Below are positions 34,221 to 43,161 of a DNA stretch of 64,000 bases, one piece after another (the stretch's first letter is position 1; every line of letters starts with the position of its first letter). A model generated the notes under the pieces. That model saw only the letters and a list, made by a program, of their open reading frames with translations, did no database searches and had not been told where the DNA came from. Where the stretch lies: the NCBI RefSeq assembly GCF_047229345.1, contig NZ_JBFTER010000012.1, forward strand, positions 1-64,000. Direction: 5' to 3'. This DNA is from Cellulomonas_A sp047229345 (GTDB taxonomy: Bacteria > Actinomycetota > Actinomycetes > Actinomycetales > Cellulomonadaceae). A program made the position numbers and the translations under genes.

Positions 34221-35459
34221 TCAGCGGCTGCCCACGTCCGCGGGGCTGCGCCGGCGGCGTGAGGCCACGAGGAACGGCAGCGCGAGCAGGTTGATCCCCG
34301 CCCCGATCAGGTAGCTCGTGCCGTACCCCCACACGTCGGCCGCGCGCCCGAGCGCGGGCTGCACCACGACACCGCCGACGCTGCCGACGAGCGAGTCGAA
34401 CGACAGCACCGTCGCGCGCTGCTCGGACGGGACGAGGTCGTTGAGGTACGCCTGCCGGACGGGCGTGACGGCCGCCGCGGCGACGCCCCACAGCACGAGC
34501 AGCCCGAGCGCGAGCGCGAAGCCGTCGACCAGCCCGAGGAGCGCCAGCGTCGCGGCGCCCGCCGCCGTGCCGCCGATCAGCACCGTGGTGCGCCGCCGCA
34601 CGAGGTGGCGCACCCGGGGCGCGAGCGCGCCGCCGAGGATCTGCGAGCCCGCGATGACGGCGGCGGCGAGACCGGCGACGGCGTACGCGTCAGGGTCGCC
34701 GTAGAGCTCGAGCAGGAACGGCTGCATCGCGTAGAAGGCGTACACGCCGACGCCCGAGACGAACGGGGCCGCGAGCATGAGCCAGCGCACGGGCGGGTTG
34801 CCGAGGCCGTGGTGGAGCGACTGCGTGAGGATCGCGCGCACCGCGTCCCCGGGCCGGGCGTGGGCAGCGGGGGTGAAGCCGAGGTCACGCATGAAGACGG
34901 CCGCGACGACGAGCATGACGAGCAGGACGCCGGCCCGCAGCAGGAACGGCACGCCGAGGTTCGTGACCTGGGCGATCACGCCGCCCGCGACGGCGCCGAC
35001 CAGCATCGCGGCGCCGCCCGCCACCTGCCCGCGTGCGAACACCGGCTCGAGCGCGCCGGCGTACCCGGTGGCGCGCAGCGCGTCCACGAGCCACGCCTCG
35101 ACCGCCCCCGAGAAGAACGTGAACCCGAGCCCGAGGAGCACCGACACGACGGCCCACGCCCAGAACGGTCCCTCGACCTGCCACAGCGCCCAGTACAGGA
35201 GGGTCGACGCGGCGAGCGTGACGGTCCCGAGCAGGTAGGACGCGCGTCGACCGCGGGAGTCCGCGACCACGCCCGTCGGGACCTCGAACAGCACCATGCC
35301 CGCGGTGAAGAAGGCGTTGGCCGCGAACGCCTCGACGTTGCTCAGGCCCGCGTCGAGCAGGAACAGCGTGTTGATGCCCCAGATGAACGCCGTCGCGAGC
35401 GTGTTGCCGACGACGAGCGCGAGGTAGGTCCGCTGCACCCGACGGGCGAGGAGCGTCAT
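34221..35459 (-). CDS. MFS transporter
   Basis: 412 residues with about twelve membrane helices in two six-helix halves. The loop 2-3 signature GVVADSRGRRASYL fits MFS motif A; the second-half equivalent is GRAADVWGYGTSYLIGAG. Drug or metabolite efflux is plausible; the substrate is unknown. It converges on jetC with 40 bp between stops. CAGGCT 6 nt before ATG 35459 may be the -10. Confidence 0.9.
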   Translation of the reverse strand: MTLLARRVQRTYLALVVGNTLATAFIWGINTLFLLDAGLSNVEAFAANAFFTAGMVLFEVPTGVVADSRGRRASYLLGTVTLAASTLLYWALWQVEGPFWAWAVVSVLLGLGFTFFSGAVEAWLVDALRATGYAGALEPVFARGQVAGGAAMLVGAVAGGVIAQVTNLGVPFLLRAGVLLVMLVVAAVFMRDLGFTPAAHARPGDAVRAILTQSLHHGLGNPPVRWLMLAAPFVSGVGVYAFYAMQPFLLELYGDPDAYAVAGLAAAVIAGSQILGGALAPRVRHLVRRRTTVLIGGTAAGAATLALLGLVDGFALALGLLVLWGVAAAAVTPVRQAYLNDLVPSEQRATVLSFDSLVGSVGGVVVQPALGRAADVWGYGTSYLIGAGINLLALPFLVASRRRRSPADVGSR

Positions 35460-35858
35460 CGGGCGAGCCTGTCACCGCTCCGGCGCCAGGGCCAGACGTG
35501 AGCCGGCCCCTGCCCGACGCGCCCGAGGTCCCGTCCGGTCCGGCGACCCGCTCCGGTTGAGCGACGCCCGTCCGCGCCTGATGCTGGATCGGTGACGCCG
35601 ACCGCCGTGAACCGTTCTCGACGTGCGGTGCTCGACGTCCACGGGCACCTGGTGCCCTCTCGGTCCGGGCGGTCCTCGACCGCCGGGACGCGCTCACGCA
35701 CGCGGGTCACGCCCGCGCCGGGTGCTGGAGCGGACTCGTCGTCGACGAGGCCGCGCTGACGTCCGGGGACTGTGCCCTGCGTGCGTGGGAGCCGGCTGAG
35801 TCCGCCCCCAGCCGGTCCGCAGCTGATCCGCCCAGCTGAGACCCGAAGGAGCACGACC
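35460..35858. other. Intergenic region upstream of catalase, no gene seen
   Basis: 399 bp between the divergent MFS and catalase genes. Reading frames here are short and lack convincing starts or family resemblance. It presumably holds the catalase promoter, but I see no clear peroxide-regulator (OxyR/Fur-type) site. Confidence 0.5.
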
Positions 35859-37517
35859 ATGACCGATGTCGCCTCGCAGCACTCCGCGCCCGACGACGAC
35901 CGTCCCGTCCTGACGACGCGTCAGGGCCATCCCGTCTACGACAACCAGAACCAGCGGACCGTCGGCGCCCGCGGGCCCGCGACGCTCGAGAACTACCACT
36001 TCCTGGAGAAGATCAGCCACTTCGACCGCGAGCGCATCCCCGAGCGGGTCGTGCACGCGCGCGGCTTCGTCGCGTACGGGTACTTCGAGGCGACCGGCCG
36101 GTGGGGCGACGAGCCGATCTCCCGCTACACGCGCGCGAAGCTGTTCCAGGAGGAGGGGAAGCGCACCGACCTCGCGATCCGGTTCTCGTCCGTGATCGGG
36201 GGCCGCGACTCCTCCGAGGCGGCGCGCGACCCGCGCGGCTTCGCCGTGAAGTTCTACACGGAGGACGGCAACTGGGACCTCGTCGGCAACAACCTCGGCG
36301 TGTTCTTCATCCGGGACGCGATCAAGTTCCCCGACGTCATCCACTCGCTCAAGCCGGACCCGGTGACGTTCCGCCAGGAGCCGGCCCGCATCTTCGACTT
36401 CATGTCGCAGACGCCCGAGGCGATGCACATGCTCGTCAACCTGTTCAGCCCGCGCGGGATCCCGGCGAGCTACCGCACGATGCAGGGCTTCGGGGTGAAC
36501 ACCTACAAGTGGGTCAACGCCCAGGGGGAGACGCACCTCGTGAAGTACCACTGGATGCCGAGCGAGGGGGTCAAGAGCCTCACGGCGGCCGACGCCGCGG
36601 CGATCCAGGCGAACGACCTGGGGCACGCCTCGAAGGACCTCTACGAGGCCATCGAGCGGGGCGACTTCCCCGAGTGGGAGCTGCGGGTGCAGCTCATGTC
36701 CGACGACGAGCACCCCGAGCTCGACTTCGACCCGCTCGACGACACCAAGGTGTGGCCCGAGAACGAGTTCCCCCCGAAGGTCGTGGGCCGCATGGTGCTC
36801 GACCGCAACATGCGCGACCACTTCACCGAGAACGAGCAGATCGCGTTCGGCACCGGCGTCCTCGTCGACGGGCTCGACTTCTCCGACGACAAGATGCTGG
36901 TCGGGCGCACGTTCTCCTACAGCGACACGCAGCGCTACCGCGTCGGCCCGAACTACCTGCAGCTGCCCGTGAACCAGGCGCGCCACGCCGAGGTCCGCAC
37001 GAACCAGCAGGGCGGGCAGATGGCGTACCGCGTCGACCCCGTGGGCGCGAACCCGCACGTGAACTACGAGCCGTCGATCACGGGCGGGCTGCGGGAGGGC
37101 ACCTACCCGACGCATGACGAGCAGGGCCCGGAGATCACCGGGCGCCTGACCCGCAAGCGCATCCCGCGCACGAACGACTACACGCAGGCGGGCCAGCGCT
37201 ACCAGCTCATGGAGCAGTGGGAGAAGGACGACCTGGTGCACAACCTCGTGACGAACATCGGCGAGGCGGCGCGCGAGGTCCAGGAGCGCATGGTGTGGCA
37301 CTTCCTGCTGTGCGACGACGAGCTCGGCGCGCGCGTCGGGGAGGGCCTCGGCATCACCGCGGACGACGTCCGGCACCTGCCGCCGCTCCAGAGCCAGACG
37401 CTCTCGGACGCCGAGCTGGACCGGCTCGCGAACCTCGGCAAGAACGGCCCGCGCGACGTCACGGGGCTGGAGATGACGCACTGCGTGCCCGACGAGCGCG
37501 TCGTCGTCGCCGGCTGA
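35859..37517 (+). CDS. Haem catalase
   Basis: 552 residues from ATG 35859, with GAAGGAG upstream. Catalytic His66 lies in RVVHARGFVAYGYFE, the active-site Asn in NWDLVGNNLGVFFIRD, and the proximal haem ligand Tyr354 in RTFSYSDTQRYRVGPNYLQLPVN. It converts 2 H2O2 to water and O2 in the cytoplasm. The length fits a small-subunit (clade 1-type) catalase with a C-terminal extension, not the 750-residue HPII type. It stands alone and no regulator is adjacent. Confidence 0.97.
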   Translation: MTDVASQHSAPDDDRPVLTTRQGHPVYDNQNQRTVGARGPATLENYHFLEKISHFDRERIPERVVHARGFVAYGYFEATGRWGDEPISRYTRAKLFQEEGKRTDLAIRFSSVIGGRDSSEAARDPRGFAVKFYTEDGNWDLVGNNLGVFFIRDAIKFPDVIHSLKPDPVTFRQEPARIFDFMSQTPEAMHMLVNLFSPRGIPASYRTMQGFGVNTYKWVNAQGETHLVKYHWMPSEGVKSLTAADAAAIQANDLGHASKDLYEAIERGDFPEWELRVQLMSDDEHPELDFDPLDDTKVWPENEFPPKVVGRMVLDRNMRDHFTENEQIAFGTGVLVDGLDFSDDKMLVGRTFSYSDTQRYRVGPNYLQLPVNQARHAEVRTNQQGGQMAYRVDPVGANPHVNYEPSITGGLREGTYPTHDEQGPEITGRLTRKRIPRTNDYTQAGQRYQLMEQWEKDDLVHNLVTNIGEAAREVQERMVWHFLLCDDELGARVGEGLGITADDVRHLPPLQSQTLSDAELDRLANLGKNGPRDVTGLEMTHCVPDERVVVAG

Positions 37518-37670
37518 CCTGCGCCGCGACCACGCTGCTCCGCGGCGGCGGGACCCCTCGCCGGGTGCCCGCCGCCGCGACGTGGCCGCACGGCTCGCGG
37601 CACGTCGGGTCGTCGTGCGCGGCGTCCTCGCTCCCTGGAGCGGGCTCCGCCCGGGCGGCCTCGCGCGCCG

Positions 37671-38087
37671 TCAGGAGGGCGTGCCCGCGTCCGGTGGCGC
37701 CGCATCGGTGCCCGCGCCGGACGCCGAGGCGGTGTACCCCCGCCCCGGCCAGTACGCCCACTCCTCGAAGTGCTCCGCGCGGCCGTCGTCGGCGAAGCGC
37801 AGCACCCACAGGTCGCGGTACTCCTGCGGCTCGTCCCCGCCGTAGTGCACCTCGGCGCGCACCACGGCGACCGGCCACGTCACCGCGACCGGCTCGGCCC
37901 GCATCGTGAACGGGGTGTCGTCGGACCAGAAGTCCCGGATCGCCTGCCAGCCGACGAGCGGCGGCTCGTACGGCGAGCGCAGGTAGTGCGCCTCGGGCGT
38001 GAACAGCCGCTCGACGGCGGTCGGGTCGTCGTCCCGCCACGCGCGCTCGTACTGCTCGACCCACTCCATGACTGCCGCGGCGTCCAC
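37671..38087 (-). CDS. SnoaL/NTF2-like protein
   Basis: 138 residues from GTG 38087. It is a compact cone-shaped NTF2-like fold: VMEWVEQYERAWRDDDPTAVERLFTPEAHYLRSPYEPPLVGWQAIRDFWSDD..., with beta strands ending ADDGRAEHFEEWAYWPGRGYTA. Family members range from polyketide cyclases and hydratases to non-catalytic ligand binders; no catalytic set is obvious here. ATG 38069 is an alternative start, and a TTG at 38123 is unlikely. Confidence 0.75.
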   Translation of the reverse strand: MDAAAVMEWVEQYERAWRDDDPTAVERLFTPEAHYLRSPYEPPLVGWQAIRDFWSDDTPFTMRAEPVAVTWPVAVVRAEVHYGGDEPQEYRDLWVLRFADDGRAEHFEEWAYWPGRGYTASASGAGTDAAPPDAGTPS

Positions 38088-38174
38088 GGTCGTATCGTCC
38101 TGCGCCCACGCGGACGCGGACAAGGTCCTGTCGGCGCGTCGTCGGCGCGGTGCCGTGCCGTGCGACCGGGGCGG

Positions 38175-38951
38175 CTACCGCGTCGCGGTCCTCGCACCGC
38201 CCGGCACCGCGAACGGGCGGCCGAACACGGTCCGCACGCCGGGCGACCACAGCACCGAGTCGGGCGTCCGGCCGGCGAGGCCGTCCAGGCCGCCGGCGGC
38301 GACGAGCGAGTCGTCGAGCTCGTGCAGCGTCGCGGTGTGCAGCGGCCAGGGGCCGTGCTCGTTCGGCACGTACAGCAGCCGACCCAGGTGCCGGGTGTGC
38401 AGGCCCCAGCGCGCGGTGAGGAACTGCGCGAGCGCGTCGGGCTCGGCGATCCGCGCTCCGGGGGTCACCACCACGCGGCCGCCCGCGCCGCGCGGCCCGG
38501 GGGCCAGCCGCGACGTCGTGTAGGTGAGCCGGTCGCCGTCGGCCCGGATCCGCATGCGGGCCCAGACGTACGGCAGCCCGAACGCGAGCCGGGCGCCGAC
38601 CACGACCGCGAGCCGCGCCGCGTCGAGCGAGCGGAACACGACGCCCCGGCGCCCCTCGGCGTCGACCGAGTAGAGCCGCACGTTCGTCTCCGCGAACGTC
38701 CCGAACCACGGGACGCCGGGACCCCGGCCGAGCGCGGCGCCGGCGAGCCGGAAGGGCACGAGGCCGACCCACGCGGCGCCGTCGTGGACGTCGGGCGTGG
38801 TGCCGTGCGGCAGCAGCGGGGCGACCTGCGCCGGGTCGACCCGCCAGTGCACGAACGTCAGGTCCTCCCAGCGCTGCGACAGGATCACGCGGCCGTGCAG
38901 GCCGGGGGCGTCGACCGAGACGGGCAGCGGGGGCACGGGCGCAGGGGTCAC
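38175..38951 (-). CDS. DUF2071 (YqjF-like) protein
   Basis: 258 residues from GTG 38951. Diagnostic segments are ILSQRWEDLTFVHWRVDPAQVAPLLPHGTTPDVHDGAAWVGLVPFRL, WFGTFAETNVRLYSVD, and GVVFRSLDAARLAVVVGARLAFGLPYVWARM, all typical of the acetoacetate-decarboxylase-like DUF2071 family. Catalytic lysine cannot be confirmed. CACGCT 6 nt upstream resembles the leaderless -10 elements seen elsewhere in the window. Confidence 0.82.
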   Translation of the reverse strand: MTPAPVPPLPVSVDAPGLHGRVILSQRWEDLTFVHWRVDPAQVAPLLPHGTTPDVHDGAAWVGLVPFRLAGAALGRGPGVPWFGTFAETNVRLYSVDAEGRRGVVFRSLDAARLAVVVGARLAFGLPYVWARMRIRADGDRLTYTTSRLAPGPRGAGGRVVVTPGARIAEPDALAQFLTARWGLHTRHLGRLLYVPNEHGPWPLHTATLHELDDSLVAAGGLDGLAGRTPDSVLWSPGVRTVFGRPFAVPGGARTATR

Positions 38952-39064
38952 GGGGACAGCGTGCACCCTCGTGGCGCGCGACGGGCCGGGGCCGTCAGGT
39001 GGGGCCGGGTGCGACCCCGACGACCGTCTGCACGGCCTCCGGGACCGCGTGGTGGTGTGCCCGG

Positions 39065-39280
39065 TCAGCCCTGCTCGTCGCGCTGCACGAGGTACACGCG
39101 GCCGTCCGGCCCGACGACGCGGGACAGCTCGGCGTTGAGCCGGGCCTCGCGTGCGGCCTCGTCGGCGTTGGCCCGGCGGCCCGGCCGGTCGGCGCCGAGC
39201 TCCGGCGGCCCGAAGAAGCGCAGCAGGTAGCGCTCGGTGAACCGCATCCCCCAGGAGCGGCGCGGGCTGGCCTCGGTCAC
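39065..39280 (-). CDS. 71-residue protein controlled from a MarR operator
   Basis: GTG 39280 has CAGGAG 6 nt upstream; the product is VTEASPRRSWGMRFTERYLLRFFGPPELGADRPGRRANADEAAREARLNAELSRVV..., mostly charged. It is divergent from the MarR gene, with a perfect palindrome between them, so it is the likely target. No family recognised. A longer reading to 39364 would cross the operator. Confidence 0.6.
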   Translation of the reverse strand: MTEASPRRSWGMRFTERYLLRFFGPPELGADRPGRRANADEAAREARLNAELSRVVGPDGRVYLVQRDEQG

Positions 39281-39331
39281 GGTGGTCTCCTGGGTCGGGG
39301 GAGGGCGGTCGGGGTCGTGCGGCCGAAATTC

Positions 39332-39362
39332 GCTGAGTGCACAAACCATCAGTGCACTCAGC
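39332..39362. promoter_or_regulatory. MarR operator, perfect 11-bp palindrome
   Basis: GCTGAGTGCAC (39332-39342), 9-nt spacer, GTGCACTCAGC (39352-39362): all 11 pairs match. It lies between the divergent 71-residue gene and the MarR gene, about 17 bp upstream of the MarR -10 (TAGACT). It would block both promoters. Confidence 0.88.
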
Positions 39363-39379
39363 ATAACCGCGAACGCGGC

Positions 39380-39385
39380 TAGACT
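39380..39385 (+). promoter_or_regulatory. -10 element of MarR gene (leaderless)
   Basis: TAGACT, 8 nt before GTG 39394. Confidence 0.5.
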
Positions 39386-39393
39386 CCTGCACC

Positions 39394-39849
39394 GTGACGA
39401 CCTCCGCCCCGGCGACGCCGGACCTGCTCGCGCTCGACCGGCAGGTCTGCTTCGCGCTCGCCGTCGCGGCCCGCGAGGTCACCGCGGCCTACAAGCCGCT
39501 GCTCGAGCCGCTCGGGCTCACGCACCCCCAGTACCTCGTCATGCTCGCGCTGTGGGAGGCGAGCCCCGTCCGCGCGGGCGACCTCGCGCGCCGGCTCAGC
39601 CTCGAGCCGGCGACGCTCTCCCCGCTGCTCAAGCGGCTCGAGGCCCGGGGCCTCGTCACGCGGGCACGCGACCCGCGCGACGAGCGGGCGCTCGCGGTCA
39701 CGCTGACCGCCCAGGGCGCCGCGCTGCGCACCGCGGCCGAGCGCATCCCGCCGGCCGTCGTCGACCGGCTCGGGATGGGGCTCGACGAGCTCGAGCACCT
39801 GCGCGACTCGCTCACGTCGCTCATCGCCGCGGCCCGGTCCGGCGCCTGA
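39394..39849 (+). CDS. MarR-family transcriptional regulator
   Basis: 151 residues with the MarR winged helix: YKPLLEPLGLTHPQYLVMLALWE, ARRLSLEPATLSPLLKRLEARGLVTRARDPRDERALAVTLTAQGAAL. No Cys is present at the OhrR sensing position (the protein has a single Cys, in RQVCFALAVAAREV, at the usual peroxide-sensing location of OhrR-like proteins, so a redox role is possible). The operator at 39332-39362 suggests autoregulation. The divergent gene is not an organic hydroperoxide reductase, so the usual OhrR/Ohr pairing is not seen. Confidence 0.9.
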   Translation: MTTSAPATPDLLALDRQVCFALAVAAREVTAAYKPLLEPLGLTHPQYLVMLALWEASPVRAGDLARRLSLEPATLSPLLKRLEARGLVTRARDPRDERALAVTLTAQGAALRTAAERIPPAVVDRLGMGLDELEHLRDSLTSLIAAARSGA

Positions 39850-40111
39850 GACGTCCGACCGTGCGGGCCGCCCTGCTCACGCCGGCCAGGGGCGTCCTCG
39901 AGCCCGCCGCCTCGGCGGCCGGCGCCGCGACGGTCACGTCGTCGCCGGCCTCCTGCTCGAGCGGACGAGCGCCGCGAGGCCGGGAGAGGGACTGCCCTCG
40001 TCGTCGGTGACCAGCGCGCGCCCGGGCCCCACCCGCGCACCGGGCGGCCCCTCCGGGCTGCCTTTGCGGGCGTCTCGCCGGGACGCCAGGGTGGGTGCGG
40101 AGGTGGTCAGG

Positions 40112-41077
40112 ATGGACACGGCGGAGCCCGCGCCGCTCGACGGTCCCGCGTACGACGTCGTCGTGGTCGGGGGCGGCCCGGCCGGTCTGAGCGCCGCGCT
40201 CGTGCTCGCCCGCTCGCTGCGCCGCGTCGCCGTGGTCGATGCCGGGGAGCCCCGCAACGCCGCCGCGCACGGCGCCCACGGCGTCCTCGGCCACGAGGGG
40301 ATCGCCCCGCTCGACCTCCTCGACGCGGGCCGGCGCGAGGTGCGCTCCTACGGCGGTGACGTCGTGACGGGTCGCGCGGTGACCGCAGGCGCCGCGGCCG
40401 AGGGCGTCGTCGTGCGCCTCGACGACGGCCGGGTGCTGCGCGGTCGGCGGCTGCTCGTGACGACCGGGCTCGCCGACGAGCTGCCCGACGTGCCGGGGCT
40501 CGCCGAGCGGTGGGGGCGCGACGTCGTGCACTGCCCGTACTGCCACGGCTTCGAGCTGCGGGGCCGGCGCCTCGCGGTGCTCGCGACCGACGCGTCGGGA
40601 GCGCGTGAGGCGCTGCTGCTCGGCCAGTGGAGCGCCGACGTGGTGCTGCTGCGCCACAGCGCCCCGGAGCCCGACGACGTCCTCGCCGAGCAGCTCGCGG
40701 CGCGCGGCGTCGAGGTCCGGGGCGGCCGCGCGACCGGGCTCGTCGTCGAGGGCGACCGGCTCACCGGCGTGCGGCTCGACGCCAGCACGCTCGTGCCGTG
40801 CGACGCTCTCGTGGTCGCCCCGCGTCTCGTGCCGCGCGACGGGCTGCTCGCGTCGCTCGGGCTCGAGGCGGGTCCCGACGGGGTCGTCGCCGTGGACGCG
40901 GACGGCCGTACGGGGGTCGCCGGCGTCTGGGCCGCGGGGAACGTGGTCGACCCCACCGCGCAGGTGGTCGGTGCGGCGGCGGGAGGCAGCGCCGCGGGCA
41001 TCGCGCTCAACGCGGACCTGGTCCTCGAGGACGTCGGCCGCGCGGTCCGGGAGAGCCGCGCAGGGGCGCGGCGCTGA
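40112..41077 (+). CDS. Thioredoxin reductase-like FAD/NAD(P)-dependent oxidoreductase
   Basis: 321 residues from ATG 40112, with GGAGGTGG upstream. The FAD-binding motif VVVVGGGPAGLSAALVLARSL is at the N-terminus. The redox-active pair C141-P-Y-C144 (CPYCHGFE) sits in the NADPH domain, and the C-terminal FAD loop reads GVWAAGNVVDPTAQVVGAAAGGSAAGIALNADL. It belongs to the thioredoxin reductase-like group that includes HcpA-type and biosynthetic dithiol oxidases. The electron acceptor is unknown; no thioredoxin gene is adjacent. Confidence 0.88.
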   Translation: MDTAEPAPLDGPAYDVVVVGGGPAGLSAALVLARSLRRVAVVDAGEPRNAAAHGAHGVLGHEGIAPLDLLDAGRREVRSYGGDVVTGRAVTAGAAAEGVVVRLDDGRVLRGRRLLVTTGLADELPDVPGLAERWGRDVVHCPYCHGFELRGRRLAVLATDASGAREALLLGQWSADVVLLRHSAPEPDDVLAEQLAARGVEVRGGRATGLVVEGDRLTGVRLDASTLVPCDALVVAPRLVPRDGLLASLGLEAGPDGVVAVDADGRTGVAGVWAAGNVVDPTAQVVGAAAGGSAAGIALNADLVLEDVGRAVRESRAGARR

Positions 41078-41181
41078 CGCCGGGCGCGGCCGAGTCAGGG
41101 CGAGTGTGGAGGACCTGCGCCCGACCGGTGACGGACCGGTGAGGGACGAGTGGCGGGCCTCGTGTGGCACCGTCACCCGTT

Positions 41182-41202
41182 TGCCGCGAAGATGTTGCGG
41201 CA
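41182..41202 (+). promoter_or_regulatory. Inverted repeat before the 43-residue ORF
   Basis: TGCCGC (41182-41187), 9-nt spacer, GCGGCA (41197-41202): perfect. It ends 25 nt before ATG 41228. It might be an operator or an RNA hairpin. Confidence 0.35.
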
Positions 41203-41227
41203 CATGTCATCGGCACCAGGAGCTCTC

Positions 41228-41359
41228 ATGTCTCGAACCGACCGCCAGCAGCAGCCCGCGGCCGTGAGCACGTCGACCGGATCGAGCGCATCGCCGATCT
41301 ACGACGCGCTCGTGGGCGAGCTGGGTGACCCGGCCACCGCCGGCACCTCGCGCGACTGA
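41228..41359 (+). CDS. 43-residue small ORF
   Basis: ATG 41228 has CAGGAG 7 nt upstream. The product is Ser/Thr/Gln-rich at first (MSRTDRQQQPAAVSTSTGSS) and ends SPIYDALVGELGDPATAGTSRD. The stop is followed at once by a hairpin. The SPIYDALVGELG segment looks like conserved small actinobacterial proteins or leader peptides, but I cannot place it. It could be a peptide precursor; no modifying enzyme is adjacent. Confidence 0.5.
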   Translation: MSRTDRQQQPAAVSTSTGSSASPIYDALVGELGDPATAGTSRD

Positions 41360-41374
41360 CGCACGCTCCGTCGA

Positions 41375-41398
41375 CGGACCGGGAACGGGCCCGGTCCG
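41375..41398 (+). terminator. Terminator after the 43-residue ORF
   Basis: GGACCGGG / CCCGGTCC (41376-41383 and 41390-41397) around a 6-nt loop, 16 nt after the stop. The stem is strong but no U-tract follows. Confidence 0.5.
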
Positions 41399-41808
41399 CG
41401 GCGGACCACCCGCCCGCGGCACGCCCGGGCGCACGAGCACGGACCGTGGGGGACCGGGGCGCACCGCCGCGCCGGGGTCCCGCACCGGATCCCCGCGTGC
41501 CCGGCACGCGCCCGGCACCCGCCCGGCACCAGGGCAGCGGACGCAGCCGGCGGGCGACGGAATAAAGCCTGGAGCGCGAGCGCTGAGGGTGTCATGATCG
41601 GATCTCCCGGTCTGCGCGGCGGTGTCAGCATCCCGCCGCGAAGGATCGGCCCGGACACGGAGAACGCTCCCCTCGTGAGGGGTGGACGGACGTGGTCCGG
41701 GTGGCTCGTCACCGACGGCCCCCAAGCAGGCCCGGGGCGGTTCAGGTCGCGCGTGAAGAGGACAAGCGGGCGCGACGGACGGTGACGTACAGATGCTGAC
41801 CGGCGGCG
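41399..41808. other. Intergenic stretch without recognised gene
   Basis: About 410 bp between the 43-residue ORF and the large hairpin at 41809-41848. It contains an AT-rich spot (AATAAAG, 41560-41566) and no reading frame with a start and family resemblance. Since the hairpin ends it, an unannotated small RNA is possible but unproven. Confidence 0.35.
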
Positions 41809-41848
41809 ACGGCCCCGGACCCGAGGCTCAGCCCGGGTCCGGGGCCGT
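41809..41848 (+). terminator. Large stem-loop, probable terminator
   Basis: ACGGCCCCGGACCCG / CGGGTCCGGGGCCGT (41809-41823 and 41834-41848): 15 perfect pairs around a 10-nt loop. It is followed by CTGCGCGCG. It lies 90 bp before the alanine dehydrogenase start and must end a transcript coming from the left. Confidence 0.7.
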
Positions 41849-41938
41849 CTGCGCGCGACCCGCGCGCGCACCGGCCCGGTCCCGTAACGTCCGGAGCACC
41901 GAACCCCGCACGTCGAGCGCACCCACGAGGAGCCGTCG

Positions 41939-43057
41939 ATGAGAATTGGTGTCCCCACCGAGGTCAAGAACCACGAGTACCGGGTGGCGGTGACGCCCGC
42001 GGGCGTCGACCAGCTCGTCCGGGCCGGGCACGAGGTCGTCGTGCAGGCGGGTGCCGGGACCGGCTCCGCGATCGACGACGACGAGTTCCGCGCCGCCGGT
42101 GCGCGGACCGGCGCGAGCGCCGAGGAGGTCTGGGGTAGCGCGGACCTCGTGTGCAAGGTCAAGGAGCCCGTCGCCTCCGAGTACCCGCTCCTGCGCGCCG
42201 GGCTCGTGCTGTTCACGTACCTGCACCTGGCCGCGGACCGGCCCGCGACCGACGCCCTCCTCGCCGCCGGGACGACCTCGATCGCGTACGAGACGGTCCA
42301 GCTCGCCGACGGCACGCTCCCGCTGCTGGCGCCGATGAGCGAGGTCGCCGGCCGGCTCGCCACGCAGGTGGGCGCCTACCACCTGATGAAGAACGAGGGC
42401 GGCTCGGGCACGCTGCTCGGCGGCGTCCCCGGGGTCGCGCCCGCGAGCGTCGTCGTGATCGGGGGCGGGGTCGCCGGCCGGCACGCCGCCGAGATCGCGC
42501 TCGGCATGCACGCCGAGGTGACGGTCCTCGACGTCTCCCTGCCGCGCCTGCGCGAGCTCGACGCCGAGTTCGGCGGGCGCGTCCGGACGCTGGCCTCGAG
42601 CACCTACGCGATCGCGCGCGAGGTGGCCCGCGCGGACCTCGTCGTCGGTGCCGTGCTCGTACCGGGGGCGCGCGCACCGAAGCTCGTGACCGACGAGATG
42701 GTCGCGACGATGCGCCCGGGGTCGGTGCTCGTGGACATCGCGGTTGACCAGGGCGGATGCTTCGAGTCGACACGCCCGACGACGCACGCCGACCCGACGT
42801 TCCCCGTGCACCGCAGCGTCTTCTACTGCGTCGCGAACATGCCCGGCGCCGTCCCGGTGACGTCGACGCGCGCCCTGACGAACGCGACGCTGCCCTACCT
42901 CACGGCGCTCGCGGACCGTGGCTGGCGCGACGCCCTCGCGGCCGACCCCGCGCTCGCCCGAGGCCTGACGACGCACGCCGGGACGCTGCACAACGCGGCG
43001 GTCGGCGCGGCGCACGGGTACCCGGTGCAGCCGGTCGAGGCGGCCCCGGCGGGCTGA
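41939..43057 (+). CDS. ald: Alanine dehydrogenase
   Basis: 372 residues. The family opening MRIGVPTEVKNHEYRVAVTPAGV is followed by VCKVKEP (catalytic Lys), LFTYLHLA (catalytic His), the NAD-binding VVVIGGGVAGRHAAEIALGMHAEV, and MRPGSVLVDIAVDQGGCFESTRPTTHADPTF. Catalyses reversible L-alanine + NAD+ = pyruvate + NH4+. ATG 41939 has GAGGAG upstream; TAACGT (41885-41890) is a possible -10. Confidence 0.97.
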   Translation: MRIGVPTEVKNHEYRVAVTPAGVDQLVRAGHEVVVQAGAGTGSAIDDDEFRAAGARTGASAEEVWGSADLVCKVKEPVASEYPLLRAGLVLFTYLHLAADRPATDALLAAGTTSIAYETVQLADGTLPLLAPMSEVAGRLATQVGAYHLMKNEGGSGTLLGGVPGVAPASVVVIGGGVAGRHAAEIALGMHAEVTVLDVSLPRLRELDAEFGGRVRTLASSTYAIAREVARADLVVGAVLVPGARAPKLVTDEMVATMRPGSVLVDIAVDQGGCFESTRPTTHADPTFPVHRSVFYCVANMPGAVPVTSTRALTNATLPYLTALADRGWRDALAADPALARGLTTHAGTLHNAAVGAAHGYPVQPVEAAPAG

Positions 43058-43161
43058 CCCGGCCCGCCGGACGCCCGGCCGTCGTCCCGGCCTGCGGACC
43101 GGGCAGGACAGCGCCACGCCCGCCGTAGCCCCGCGTGGGTCCCGGGGTGCACGCTGACCGG

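Noticed and set aside
35592..35760. Possible small ORF before catalase
   Set aside because: It is short and Arg/Ser-rich, without ribosome-binding site or family resemblance.
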